From NCBI GenBank assembly GCA_020444065.1, contig JAHLLQ010000001.1, forward strand, positions 248,001-312,000: DNA of 64,000 nucleotides, in the 5' to 3' direction. Shown here one piece after another: positions 16,518-25,279 of this stretch (position 1 is its first letter; each line of letters opens with the position of its first letter). A model generated the notes under the pieces. It was not told where the DNA came from, made no database searches, and saw only the letters and a list, made by a program, of their open reading frames with translations. Source of the DNA: a bacterium. Its GTDB lineage: Bacteria; Sumerlaeota; Sumerlaeia; SLMS01; JAHLLQ01. The position numbers and the translations under genes are program-made.

Positions 16518-17695
16518 AACTGCGCGAACCGATCGCCCTGTATGGTCTGAATCGCACGCCGATGGGAAAGCTCGGCGGAATGCTGGCGAAGTTCGAGCCG
16601 TATGAGTTGCTTGCGGCGACATTTCGCGAGACGCTGAAGTCCATACCAACGCCCGCACCGGAAGATGTTCTCACTGGCTGCGTGAGAAACGGAATCGGCA
16701 ACATCGCGCGAGTGGCCGCGCTCGCAGCCGGCGTCGACGAATCCGTACCGGCAGCGACAATCGATCGCCAGTGCGCCTCCAGCCTGGAGACGCTCGCGAT
16801 CGCTGCGGCCAAGATCAACGCTGGCCTCGCGGATCAACTTCTGATCGGAGGCGTGGAGAGCGCCAGTCGTGCCCCATGGATGTTCGAGAAGACTTCACGG
16901 CCCTACAGCTACGCAGAACCGCGTGCATTACGCATTCGCATGGCAACCGAAGAAGTCGGCGATCCGCCGATGGGCGAAACGGCAGAGATCCTGGCCGATG
17001 AGTTCTCTATCACGCGCGAGGACATGGACGCGTTTGCCTGCGAAAGCCATCGGCGTGCAGCCGAGGCGGCTGGGCAATTCGCTGATGAATCCGCCGCCGC
17101 CGGCGCGGCGTTGCTTGCGAAAGCTGATTCTATAGTGGATGAATGCGTCCGGCCGGACACTTCGATCGACAAGTTGGCCAAGTTGCGTCCGGTCTTCCGA
17201 CGCGACGGGCGCGTAACCGCCGGGAATTCGTGTCCTTTGAATGACGGAGCGGCATCGTGTCTGGCCGTCTCAAAGGGCACGGCACAGAAGATTGGCGCTC
17301 CCGACGCTTGGATCACCGGCGTCTCGACGGTGGGTTTGGCTCCGAAGCGAATGGGTCTCGGCCCAGCCATCGCGATCCCTCGTCTGTTGAAAGAACAAGG
17401 CATCGCGATCGAAGATGTCGATCTTGTGGAAATCAACGAGGCGTTTGCCGCGCAGATTCTGGCGGCTCTTCGAAAGATGGAGCAGGATGGTGTCGCCATT
17501 TCACGCGATCGCCTGAATATCTTCGGCGGCGCGATTGCACTTGGGCATCCGCTCGGTGCGACAGGGTTACGGCTGGTCGTGACATTGGTGAATGCGCTGC
17601 GCGTGCGCGGCGCGAACCGAGGAATCGCGGCACTCTGCGTCGGCGGTGGCCAGGGTATGGCCCTGATGTTGGAACGCGAATTGTCGGATAACTGA
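16514..17695 (+). CDS. Acetyl-CoA C-acyltransferase (thiolase)
   Basis: 393 residues, usual thiolase length. The ATG at 16514 overlaps the previous stop (ATGA). Nucleophile Cys87 in TIDRQCASSLETLAIA, NEAFAAQ near 310, general-base His in GGAIALGHPLGATG and second Cys in CVGGGQGMALMLE. All four thiolase signatures are intact. The enzyme would cleave a 3-oxoacyl-CoA to acetyl-CoA plus a CoA ester shortened by two carbons. In the proposed route that means 3-oxo-6-acetamidohexanoyl-CoA to 4-acetamidobutyryl-CoA. Bacillus yod operons lack such a gene, so its presence here supports the thiolytic step. Confidence 0.92.
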   Translation: MKLREPIALYGLNRTPMGKLGGMLAKFEPYELLAATFRETLKSIPTPAPEDVLTGCVRNGIGNIARVAALAAGVDESVPAATIDRQCASSLETLAIAAAKINAGLADQLLIGGVESASRAPWMFEKTSRPYSYAEPRALRIRMATEEVGDPPMGETAEILADEFSITREDMDAFACESHRRAAEAAGQFADESAAAGAALLAKADSIVDECVRPDTSIDKLAKLRPVFRRDGRVTAGNSCPLNDGAASCLAVSKGTAQKIGAPDAWITGVSTVGLAPKRMGLGPAIAIPRLLKEQGIAIEDVDLVEINEAFAAQILAALRKMEQDGVAISRDRLNIFGGAIALGHPLGATGLRLVVTLVNALRVRGANRGIAALCVGGGQGMALMLERELSDN

Positions 17696-17709
17696 GAAAG
17701 GAATAGATA

Positions 17710-19005
17710 ATGGCAACGGGTACGTTGACGAATGCAGAACTAATGAAGCGGCGCGAGGCGGCTGTTCCGCGCGGGCCGTTCAATGTGGGGCCGATCTTCG
17801 CCGACCGCGCAGAAGGCGCGCTGCTCTGGGATGTTGAGGGCCATGAGTACATCGACTTCTGCGGCGGAATCGGCGTTGTAAACTCCGGGCACAATCATCC
17901 GGCCGTTGTGGATGCGGTGAAGAGGCAAGCCGACCGCTTCATTCACACGTGCTGGCACGTGGCCATGTACGACGAGTACCTGCGCCTGGCAGAACGTCTG
18001 AATGAATTGGTCCCCATGCCGGGTCCGAACAAGACGGCATTCTTCAACAGCGGCGCAGAAGCGGGTGAGAATTGTGTGAAGATTGCTCGCGCCTATACGG
18101 GACGCGCCGGTGTCGTTAGTTTTGAACGTGGCTTCCATGGACGCACGCTTCTCGGAATGACGATGACCGGAAAAGTGAAGCCCTACACGGCCGGTTTTGG
18201 CCCCTTTGCTCCGGAAGTCTATCGTCTCCCCTACCAGCCGTTCTTTAGCGATCGCCCGCGCACGGACGACGAGGTTCGCGCCGAATGCCGTGGCGCACTC
18301 GATCGCCTGTTCCACTATCATATCGAGCCGGAGAGCATCGCATGCATCATTGTCGAGCCAGTGCTCGGCGAAGGCGGATTCTACCCGATCCATCCGGTGG
18401 CGTTCGCCATGTTGCGCGAGGAGTGCACAAAGCACGGGATCGTGCTCGTCAGCGATGAAGTGCAGGCCGGCTTCGGACGTTGCGGGGCAATGTTCGCCTG
18501 CGAGCGCTACGACATTGTCCCAGATCTGATTGCGATGGCGAAGTCACTCGGTGGCGGCATGCCACTCAGCGCTGTGACAGGCACTGCTGAGATTATGGAC
18601 GCTCCCGGGATTGGCGGGATCGGCGGAACGTATGGCGGCAATCCGCTGGCATGTGCTGCCGCGAATGCCGTGCTGGATGTGATGGAGAAGGAAGCTCTGC
18701 CGGAGCGCGCGAATGCGATCGGCAAGAAAGTTCTCTCGAAATTCCGCGATCTGCAGGCGCACGACTGGGTGGGCAATGTCCGTGGCCTCGGTGCGATGTG
18801 CGCCATCGAAATCATCGATCCCGAGACGAAGGCGCCGGATACAGCTCGGGCCGGACGGATCACAGTGGCGGCTCGCGAGAAGGGCCTACTCGTGATGACC
18901 GCCAGCGGAAATGTCATCCGAACATTGATGCCGCTGGTCATCACCGACGACCAACTCGACCGCGCCCTCGACATCCTGGCGGACGCCATCGCATCTGCTG
19001 GGTGA
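17710..19005 (+). CDS. gabT: 4-aminobutyrate aminotransferase-type class III aminotransferase
   Basis: 431 residues with AAAGGAA before the ATG. PLP enzyme: DFCGGIGVVNSGHNHP near 49-64, FFNSGAEAGENCVKIAR near 111-127, FHGRTLLGMTMTGK near 142-155, VSDEVQAGFGRCG near 247-259, Schiff-base Lys278 in IAMAKSLGGGMPLSA. The long insert PYQPFFSDRPRTDDEV and the FHYHIEPESIACIIVEPVLGE region are as in GabT. It would convert 4-aminobutyrate and 2-oxoglutarate to succinate semialdehyde and glutamate. The immediately following aldehyde dehydrogenase makes this assignment strong. Confidence 0.88.
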   Translation: MATGTLTNAELMKRREAAVPRGPFNVGPIFADRAEGALLWDVEGHEYIDFCGGIGVVNSGHNHPAVVDAVKRQADRFIHTCWHVAMYDEYLRLAERLNELVPMPGPNKTAFFNSGAEAGENCVKIARAYTGRAGVVSFERGFHGRTLLGMTMTGKVKPYTAGFGPFAPEVYRLPYQPFFSDRPRTDDEVRAECRGALDRLFHYHIEPESIACIIVEPVLGEGGFYPIHPVAFAMLREECTKHGIVLVSDEVQAGFGRCGAMFACERYDIVPDLIAMAKSLGGGMPLSAVTGTAEIMDAPGIGGIGGTYGGNPLACAAANAVLDVMEKEALPERANAIGKKVLSKFRDLQAHDWVGNVRGLGAMCAIEIIDPETKAPDTARAGRITVAAREKGLLVMTASGNVIRTLMPLVITDDQLDRALDILADAIASAG

Positions 19006-19049
19006 TTTATCTCCGTCCCTACTTATTGAAAAGGTAAAGGAGCTCCAAA

Positions 19050-20414
19050 ATGCCATACCAGACACTGAATCCCGCGACCGATGAGTTGGTCGAGGAGTAC
19101 CCATATCTGGAGCAACCGCAGATCGATGCGGCGCTGGATCGAGCCGTCGCGACACACAAGGATTGGCGAAAGGTCCCGTTCGCACGCCGCGCGGAGGGGC
19201 TGATGAAAGTCGCCGATGCGCTGGAGAAACGTGCCGAAGAATTCGCGCGAACAATGGCGTTGGAAATGGGCAAGCCCGTTACAGAGGGCAAGGGCGAAGC
19301 GCAGAAGTGCGCGTGGGTTTGTCGCTTCTATGCCGAGAATGCGGAAGAGATGCTGAAGAGCGTGAGTGCCGAGTCGGATGCCTCGGAATCGTTCGTTCGT
19401 TACGATCCGCTCGGCCCCATCCTGGCCATCATGCCTTGGAATTACCCCTTCTGGCAAGTGTTCCGCTTTGCTGCTCCGGGGCTAATGGCGGGCAATGTGG
19501 CTCTGCTGAAACACGCTTCAAACGTGCCTCGTTGTGCAATGCAGATCGAGGAACTCTTTCGCGATGCAGGGTTCCCCGAACATGCCTTTCAATCAATCTT
19601 CGTTTCCGGGTCGCAGGCCAGCGCAATCATCGGCGATAAGCGCATCAAGGGCGTCACGCTGACTGGCAGCACGGAGGCCGGGCGCAAGGTCGGCGAGGCT
19701 GCCGGACGTGCCATCAAGCCCTGCGTGCTCGAACTCGGTGGCAGCGATCCGTTCATCGTCCTGGACGATGCAGACGTCAAGACCGCCGCAAAAGTCGGTG
19801 TAGCCTCGCGTTGCCTGAACAGCGGCCAGAGCTGCATCTCAGCAAAGCGATTCATCGTGACCAAGGCCGTTTTGGATGAGTTCACAGAGATTTTCACCAA
19901 CATCATGAAGGGGCGCGTGATGGGCGATCCGATGTCGGATGAGACGGATGTCGGACCGCAGGCACGGCCGGACCTTCGCGATGAATTGGCAGAACAGGTC
20001 CAGCGAAGCATCGATGCTGGAGCGAAGGCGGCGTGTGGCGGCTGCGTTCCCGAACGCAAGGGCGCTTTTTATCCGCCGACTGTCCTGACGGATGTTCGTC
20101 CCGGCATGGCTGCTGCAGATGAGGAGTTGTTCGGTCCCGCGGCTGCGATCATCGCGGTCAAGAACGAGGCCGAAGCGATCGAAGTCGCCAATCGCACAGA
20201 CTTCGGCCTGGGTGCGAGCCTCTGGACGGAAGATGCGGATCGCGCCAAGCGACTGATCCCTGAGATCGAAGCCGGCGCCGTTTTCGTGAACGGCCTTGTG
20301 AAGTCCGATCCTCGCCTGCCATTCGGCGGCATCAAGGAATCCGGCTTCGGCCGCGAGCTTTCGCGCGAAGGGATCCTCGAATTTGTCAACCAGAAGACCG
20401 TCTGGATTCGGTAA
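19050..20414 (+). CDS. gabD: NAD(P)-dependent succinate-semialdehyde dehydrogenase
   Basis: 454 residues, the length of GabD1-type enzymes. AAAGGAG precedes the ATG. Aldehyde dehydrogenase signatures: MPWNYPFWQVFR near 128-139, TGSTEAGRKVG near 205-215, general-base Glu228 in LELGGSDPF, catalytic Cys262 in NSGQSCISAKRF, and EELFGPAAAI. It would oxidise succinate semialdehyde to succinate, the last step of the operon's route into the TCA cycle. A GC-rich hairpin lies just downstream (20441-20470). Confidence 0.9.
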   Translation: MPYQTLNPATDELVEEYPYLEQPQIDAALDRAVATHKDWRKVPFARRAEGLMKVADALEKRAEEFARTMALEMGKPVTEGKGEAQKCAWVCRFYAENAEEMLKSVSAESDASESFVRYDPLGPILAIMPWNYPFWQVFRFAAPGLMAGNVALLKHASNVPRCAMQIEELFRDAGFPEHAFQSIFVSGSQASAIIGDKRIKGVTLTGSTEAGRKVGEAAGRAIKPCVLELGGSDPFIVLDDADVKTAAKVGVASRCLNSGQSCISAKRFIVTKAVLDEFTEIFTNIMKGRVMGDPMSDETDVGPQARPDLRDELAEQVQRSIDAGAKAACGGCVPERKGAFYPPTVLTDVRPGMAAADEELFGPAAAIIAVKNEAEAIEVANRTDFGLGASLWTEDADRAKRLIPEIEAGAVFVNGLVKSDPRLPFGGIKESGFGRELSREGILEFVNQKTVWIR

Positions 20415-20440
20415 CGCTCAGCTTCAGCCAACCTGCTTCA

Positions 20441-20476
20441 CGCCCCCGTCAGGAACCACTGGCGGGGGCGCTTGTT
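20441..20476 (+). terminator. Probable terminator of the seven-gene operon
   Basis: CGCCCCCG (20441-20448) and CGGGGGCG (20463-20470) form an 8-bp stem with a 14-base loop, followed by CTTGTTT. It starts 26 bases after the gabD stop and overlaps the hflC stop on the other strand, so it may work in both directions. The U-tract is interrupted. Confidence 0.6.
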
Positions 20477-21597
20477 TCGGTTTCGTTCGACGCCGCGTCA
20501 TTGCCGAGCAGGTCGACTTCGCCATCGAGCAACTCTGGCAGATCCGCTTCTTCCGATTTGTCATCGCCGATGATGTCCTTAAGATCTGGAATCGGAGGCG
20601 CATTCTCAAGGTCGCCAATCGAACCCAGTTCCTTTAGGTACTGGAAGTAGGAAGTGTCCGTTCCAAGGACAAGAGTTGTTCCAGACCCGATCGTCGTTGG
20701 ATAGCTTTCCAGGGTGCGCAGGAAAGCGTAGAACTCGGGATCGCTGCTGAAAGCCTGGCCATAGATGCGCGTCGCTTCCGCATCGGCCTTGCCTTTGATT
20801 TCCTCGGCCTTTCTCTGCGCAACAGACTGGATCTCGCGCAGCTTCTTCTCGGTCTCACCCCGGATTTCCGCACTGCGCCCTTCACCTTCGCTGCGGAACT
20901 GCGTTGCGATGCGTTCGCGTTCCGAAATCATCCGATCATAGACCTTCTTTCGAACCTGCTCGACGTAATTCAGCCGCTTGATGCGGAAGTCGACGAGTTC
21001 AATGCCGATAGTTGGCGTTTGAGCCGACGCCTTCTCCAGGATTCGCTCTGTCAGCCCTTCGCGTCCGATTCGGATTTCGCGAGTCAGCGTCTCTTCGTCG
21101 GTTTCGCTGCTCACGACAACCTGGTCACGCTCCAGATCTGCCCGCGCAACATCCCAGGTGGTCGAGCGGACAATCTCCACCAGTTCCAGGCTGGAGATCT
21201 CGTCACGAACGACAGAATCGATGATGTCGTCCAGGCGCGACTGCGCGCCTTGCTCATCTCGCACGCTTTCGAGGAACAACTGCGGTTTCACGATCTTCCA
21301 GCGCGCGGTGGTATCGACGAAGATGAACTCGCGACCCTTTGTCGGGATTTCATTCGGGAATCCATCCCAGGTCAGCAGTCGCTTGTCGAAGCGGCGGACT
21401 TCCTGGATGAATGGTTTCTTGAAGTGCAGTCCCGGATCGTCGATCGGCTCACCGACGGGAGCGCCAAACTGCAGGATGATCACCTGCTCCTTCTCGTCGA
21501 CTGAGTACATTGCGGATCCCAGTGTAATCAGGACGAAAAGGCCAACAATACCGAAGAAGACAGTGGCAAGGAGGGTCGATTTACGAACGGCAGCCAT
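20449..21597 (-). CDS. hflC: HflC, SPFH-family protease modulator
   Basis: 382 residues. One N-terminal membrane helix (about 10-30), then an SPFH/band-7 domain: VDEKEQVIILQFGAPVGEP, DPGLHFKKPFIQEVRRFDKR and FVDTTARWKI. A Glu/Arg-rich coiled coil (about 215-280) includes RERIATQFRSEGEGRSAEIR. HflC pairs with HflK to form the periplasmic-side cage that controls the FtsH protease. The ATG at 21597 is chosen over a GTG one codon earlier because AAGGAGG sits seven bases upstream. It overlaps the hflK stop (TGATG). The acidic Asp/Glu-rich tail after ~330 is longer than usual. Confidence 0.93.
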   Translation of the reverse strand: MAAVRKSTLLATVFFGIVGLFVLITLGSAMYSVDEKEQVIILQFGAPVGEPIDDPGLHFKKPFIQEVRRFDKRLLTWDGFPNEIPTKGREFIFVDTTARWKIVKPQLFLESVRDEQGAQSRLDDIIDSVVRDEISSLELVEIVRSTTWDVARADLERDQVVVSSETDEETLTREIRIGREGLTERILEKASAQTPTIGIELVDFRIKRLNYVEQVRKKVYDRMISERERIATQFRSEGEGRSAEIRGETEKKLREIQSVAQRKAEEIKGKADAEATRIYGQAFSSDPEFYAFLRTLESYPTTIGSGTTLVLGTDTSYFQYLKELGSIGDLENAPPIPDLKDIIGDDKSEEADLPELLDGEVDLLGNDAASNETETSAPASGS

Positions 21598-22595
21598 CAC
21601 TTCACCTCCTTGGCGGAATCGAGATTCAGTATGGGCAAGGGGCCGGCCTGTCCTTCTTCCATCAGGTAGATCTGGCCAACCTTCGGCAGAACTTCATCAA
21701 TGGATTCGAGATAGAGACGCTGGCGCGTGACTTCCGGTGCGCCGCGATACTCGCGAACAATCGAAAGGAATCGAGCGGCTTCGCCCTTCGCACGATTGAT
21801 GCGCTCCACGCTGTAGCCTTGCGCTTCGGCGATCGTCTGGCGCGCTTCGCCGAGAGCGCGCGGAATCACCTCGTTCCGATGTCGCTCGGCTTCGTTGATC
21901 ATCCTCTCGCGCTCCTGGCGCGATTCGTTGACGGCGTTGAAGGAGGGCTTCACGCGGTCCGGCGGCGTGACGTCCTGCAGCTCAACGCGCAGGATTTCGA
22001 TGCCTGAGTCGTAAGACTTCAGTAGCGCCTGCATCTCTTCCTGCGCTTTGCTGGCGATCTCAACACGTCCGACCGTCAGCGCATCGCTGCCGAGGCGATT
22101 GCCGATGATGCGGCGCATGGTGGCTTCGGAGACATCACGAATGGCCTCTGCCGGATCGCGAACGCCACGGAACAGGTACTTCACGGGATCGCTGATTCTG
22201 TATTGAACGACCCATTCGACATCGATGACGTTCAGGTCGCCAGTGAGCATTAGCGATTCATCGCTGAAGTTCTGCTGCGAGTACTGCGTGCGCTGACCGG
22301 CCTCGACGGTGCGGAATCCAAATTCCTGCTTCAGGATACGCTCCGTCGGGACGAACTGGGCCCGATCGATGCCGAAGGGGATTTTGAAGTGCAGCCCCGG
22401 GTCGGAGACGCCGATGACCTTGCCGAAGCGCCGAACGACCGCGCGGCCTTCGGGTTCGACGGTATAGACGGAGCTGATCCCGCCGATGATCAGAATGAGC
22501 AAGACAATCAGGGCCACCAGACCCTTGACGACCGCCCTCCCGTGGCGAGCAATGTCCACCACTTGGGGGAAGTCCTGATTTCCTGGTGTACGCAT
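21597..22595 (-). CDS. hflK: HflK, SPFH-family protease modulator
   Basis: 332 residues from the ATG at 22595, which has GGAGGT six bases upstream (an upstream GTG lacks this). A membrane helix near 25-48 is followed by the band-7 domain: VEPEGRAVVRRFGKVIGVSDPGLHF split across 52-76, and the HflK-typical QVQY/YRISDPVKYLF region, GNRLGSDALTVGR and ILRVELQDVTPPDRVKPSFNAV. A coiled coil spans about 230-290. Forms a hetero-multimer with HflC around FtsH. Unlike many HflK proteins it lacks a long Gly/Pro-rich N-terminus. Confidence 0.93.
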   Translation of the reverse strand: MRTPGNQDFPQVVDIARHGRAVVKGLVALIVLLILIIGGISSVYTVEPEGRAVVRRFGKVIGVSDPGLHFKIPFGIDRAQFVPTERILKQEFGFRTVEAGQRTQYSQQNFSDESLMLTGDLNVIDVEWVVQYRISDPVKYLFRGVRDPAEAIRDVSEATMRRIIGNRLGSDALTVGRVEIASKAQEEMQALLKSYDSGIEILRVELQDVTPPDRVKPSFNAVNESRQERERMINEAERHRNEVIPRALGEARQTIAEAQGYSVERINRAKGEAARFLSIVREYRGAPEVTRQRLYLESIDEVLPKVGQIYLMEEGQAGPLPILNLDSAKEVK

Positions 22596-23035
22596 ATAGA
22601 GACCTCCGAACACGAGAAGCGTGCGGTTACTTTCACTGTACGGCGGTCAGGCTGCCTTTATTCACCGGACGGAGGCAAGGATGGGATTCGGGCGGCCCAG
22701 AATGGAAACGCCCCCGGGAGGTCATCCCTCCCGGGGGGCGTTGAAAAGGTCCCGCTTCGCCGTCCAGCCGTGGCCTTAGAACCTCAAGGTAAGGTGGGCG
22801 CCCGCATGACAACCTCATGATTCCCTGACTGAGAGGGCATTCAATCCGCCATCACAAAAGGCTCCCCAGTAGTATACATTGGCTCTGAAAACCTTGGGCC
22901 GAACCAACGTCGCAGGAAGCTCTTCCGTCCCATAGGGACATTCGAATTCTCCGACCAAACGGGCCCTTTGGCAACTGCAATCGACGCGTTCGGTTTCCCT
23001 TGCATTCGAGCGCAGACGGGCCTCACCGTGTCACG
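22596..23035. other. Non-coding gap holding a long GC-rich hairpin
   Basis: No credible gene in 440 bases. The main structure is an inverted repeat at 22707-22721 and 22727-22742 (15-16 bp, one bulged G, five-base loop). It may be a terminator for the upstream serine-hydrolase transcript or a structured 5' leader of hflK. Only a weak T-rich stretch follows on the minus strand. A minus-strand TATACT hexamer at 22871-22876 could be a -10 element for hflKC, but no good -35 partner is seen. Confidence 0.4.
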
Positions 23036-24325
23036 TTACGGCGACTCTGCAATGGTGCAAGGGATGGCTCCTTCCAGCAGCTTCGTGATCATCCCGCGCT
23101 GCATCACGCCCTTGCGCACAATTCCGAGCACCTTCCGGATATATTGCTCGTCGATTGGGCCGTCCCACTTGGGGTGGTTTGGATTCGAGAGGAGCACCAG
23201 AACGGTTCCTGTGTGGGGATCGGCCCACATCGCGCTGCCCGTGTCGCCCGTCCAACCGAAGCTGCCATCTCCAAAGCCATCGAGCGCAAACCCAAGCCCC
23301 TGACTATCTCCGCCCTCCAACGTCGGATCGGGCGTCAGCGCCATCCGCAGCGTATCGCTCGTGAAGAGGTCGTCGAGGCCTTCCTTGTAAGAATGGATCA
23401 TCAGCTTCGCGAATATACCCGCGTCGTCTGCTGTCGTAATCAGTCCACCATTTCCTGCCGACGGTCCCAGGATGTAAGCCGTCGGGTCTGCAGCCTCGCC
23501 CCAGGCCATGCGGCCCAGCCAATCGCTGTACTGCGCCGGAGCCGTGCGCCCGCGCCAATGAACGGGCAAGTCGTGCACCGTGTTCGCCATGCCAATCGGC
23601 ATGAGGAGTTCGTCAATCGCGTACGACTGGACGGGCTGGCCGATGATGTTCTCGATAATCAAGCCAAGCAGAAGGAAATTCAGTCCGCTGTGTTCGACGC
23701 GCTGGCCGGCATCATCTGCGAGTGGAATTGTATGGATGAAATCCAAGAGCCCTTTTCGATCGCGTACTTTGTTCGGCAATCTCACGAACCCGGGCAGACC
23801 GGAGCTATGCCGCATGAGTTGCTCGATCGTAATCTGGCCAATGGGAGTGCCCTTGTAGCACTGCAAATACTGCTCGACGTGGTCGTCGAGTGCCAGTTCG
23901 CCGCTCTCGATTAGGCCCAAGGCAAAGGGCACGACCGTCATGACACCCGTCAGGGATCCGACTTCGTACAGCGTCGACCATTCCGTCGGCTGCTTCTCAG
24001 GCTCTGTGATCAGATAGCCGATTCCGATCGGCATGTTGTCGCCCATCATCCCGTCTGCGTACAGGACTGCACCGGGAATCTCTCTATCCTTCACGGAATC
24101 TGTCAGGAGAAGGACGGCCTCGATGAACTCGCGAGGTGAAATGCGCGAAACGAGCATTCGATCCGTGTTCAGCCCAAGGCGAATCAGGTCGCTGTTCTCG
24201 TCGAGTTGGGCCTTGAGTTCCGGATCGATGGGGGCTGTGCCGCCGAGGAGATACTCGGATTCCTCCGCCCGCGCCCCGAGCACGAAGATCATCAAGAGAG
24301 TAATTAGCGTGCCAGCACGGATCAT
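23036..24325 (-). CDS. Exported serine-hydrolase-fold (beta-lactamase family) protein lacking catalytic residues
   Basis: 429 residues from the ATG at 24325, chosen because it begins a signal peptide (MIRAGTLITLLMIFVLGARA). The fold is that of class C beta-lactamase/DD-peptidase homologues: LMRHSSGLPGFVR near 170-182, IIENIIGQPVQSYA, LLMPIGMANT, and the C-terminal VLVLLSNPNHPKWDG. The SxxK motif reads S124-L-T-G127, so the general-base Lys is missing. The YxN motif reads H212-S-G214, and the HxG region reads GWTGDTG. It is probably not a hydrolase. The birA stop lies seven bases upstream, so the two are probably co-transcribed. It could be a binding or decoy protein in the periplasm. Confidence 0.8.
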   Translation of the reverse strand: MIRAGTLITLLMIFVLGARAEESEYLLGGTAPIDPELKAQLDENSDLIRLGLNTDRMLVSRISPREFIEAVLLLTDSVKDREIPGAVLYADGMMGDNMPIGIGYLITEPEKQPTEWSTLYEVGSLTGVMTVVPFALGLIESGELALDDHVEQYLQCYKGTPIGQITIEQLMRHSSGLPGFVRLPNKVRDRKGLLDFIHTIPLADDAGQRVEHSGLNFLLLGLIIENIIGQPVQSYAIDELLMPIGMANTVHDLPVHWRGRTAPAQYSDWLGRMAWGEAADPTAYILGPSAGNGGLITTADDAGIFAKLMIHSYKEGLDDLFTSDTLRMALTPDPTLEGGDSQGLGFALDGFGDGSFGWTGDTGSAMWADPHTGTVLVLLSNPNHPKWDGPIDEQYIRKVLGIVRKGVMQRGMITKLLEGAIPCTIAESP

Positions 24326-24332
24326 TTGGAAT

Positions 24333-25178
24333 TCAGTCCTCAAGGGGGCTTGCGACCAATCGGCGGCCGATTCCCTCCACATCAACAATAAGCGCGCCGG
24401 TTGGATCGATGCCCTTTGCAACGCCGGTTTGACGACCGTGACGGGCATCCTGATAGGTCACGGATGTGCCAAGGGTCGCGCAGTTTTCACAGTATTCCTC
24501 GAGCAGAGCACGAGTCTGCGGCGGATGCTCAATGGCTTCCAGCACCCAGCCGAGAATCGTCAGCGCGCACGGCAGCCAACCGGGGAATTGCTCACCTAAG
24601 ATTGCGCGAACCGAGGTCGCTGGGGGCTTGCCGTCGTCGATCTTCGGAAGTTCCTCCTCGGTCTGCCTCAGATTCAGCCCGAACCCAATCACGATTCCTT
24701 CGCCGGCGGTCTCGCACAAGATCCCTGCGATCTTCTTTCCGTCCACCAGAACATCGTTGGGCCACTTCAGCTCGGCGCCAGTAAGGCCAATATTCTGAAG
24801 GCTTTCCATGACCCAGTGCCCGACGCACAAGGGAAGGGCGCTGGTCGGTTCAGGGAAGATCTTGCGAGGTCCGGAGAGGCTGACCAGCAGCGACGAACCC
24901 GGCGGAGCAACCCACTGGCGCTCCTGGCGGCCTCGGCCGGCAGTTTGGAAGTCAGTCAGGAATACTCGCGGCCACGCGATTCCGCCCAACGTCAGAGCCA
25001 TCCGGCGGGCTTCCGCATTGGTCGAATCGAGTTCCTTGTGGAGGCGTAAGTCCCATTGCGGGAACAGGTTGTGTATTGAGCGCGCTAACGCCTGAAGTTC
25101 GGCAGTCGGCGGATTCTGCTGGTCGATTGTTATCTTCGGTTTGGGCATTTGCTTGTCAGTAGGGGCATTTCGCCGCAT
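24333..25178 (-). CDS. birA: Biotin--[acetyl-CoA-carboxylase] ligase, catalytic domain only
   Basis: Up to 281 residues (a second ATG at 25148 is possible; neither has a clear ribosome binding site). Attaches biotin to the carboxyl carrier protein via biotinyl-5'-AMP. Motifs: KELDSTNAEARRMA, the adenylate loop AGRGRQERQWVAPPG, and ELKWPNDVLVDGKKIAGILCE with the biotin-contacting Lys, then VIGFGLNLRQ. The C-terminal SH3-like domain includes VTYQDARHGRQTGVAKGIDPTG. There is no N-terminal helix-turn-helix, so it is a monofunctional ligase, not a repressor. It is divergent from the DUF2203 gene. Confidence 0.92.
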   Translation of the reverse strand: MRRNAPTDKQMPKPKITIDQQNPPTAELQALARSIHNLFPQWDLRLHKELDSTNAEARRMALTLGGIAWPRVFLTDFQTAGRGRQERQWVAPPGSSLLVSLSGPRKIFPEPTSALPLCVGHWVMESLQNIGLTGAELKWPNDVLVDGKKIAGILCETAGEGIVIGFGLNLRQTEEELPKIDDGKPPATSVRAILGEQFPGWLPCALTILGWVLEAIEHPPQTRALLEEYCENCATLGTSVTYQDARHGRQTGVAKGIDPTGALIVDVEGIGRRLVASPLED

Positions 25179-25279
25179 CCTTAGAACCGGCGCTTTCCTT
25201 GCATTCGATCAAAGTTACGCCGCCACGGCAAGCCATGCATTCACCTGCGGCCGGAAAAACTGCGACGAGGATTCGGGGC

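Noticed and set aside
22841-23026. Small 61-codon open frame on the minus strand in the gap before hflK
   Set aside because: No ribosome binding site, no recognisable domain and ordinary shadow-like composition.
23036-24325. Active beta-lactamase or D-alanyl-D-alanine carboxypeptidase
   Set aside because: SxxK, YxN and HxG motifs are all replaced; an active label would be wrong.
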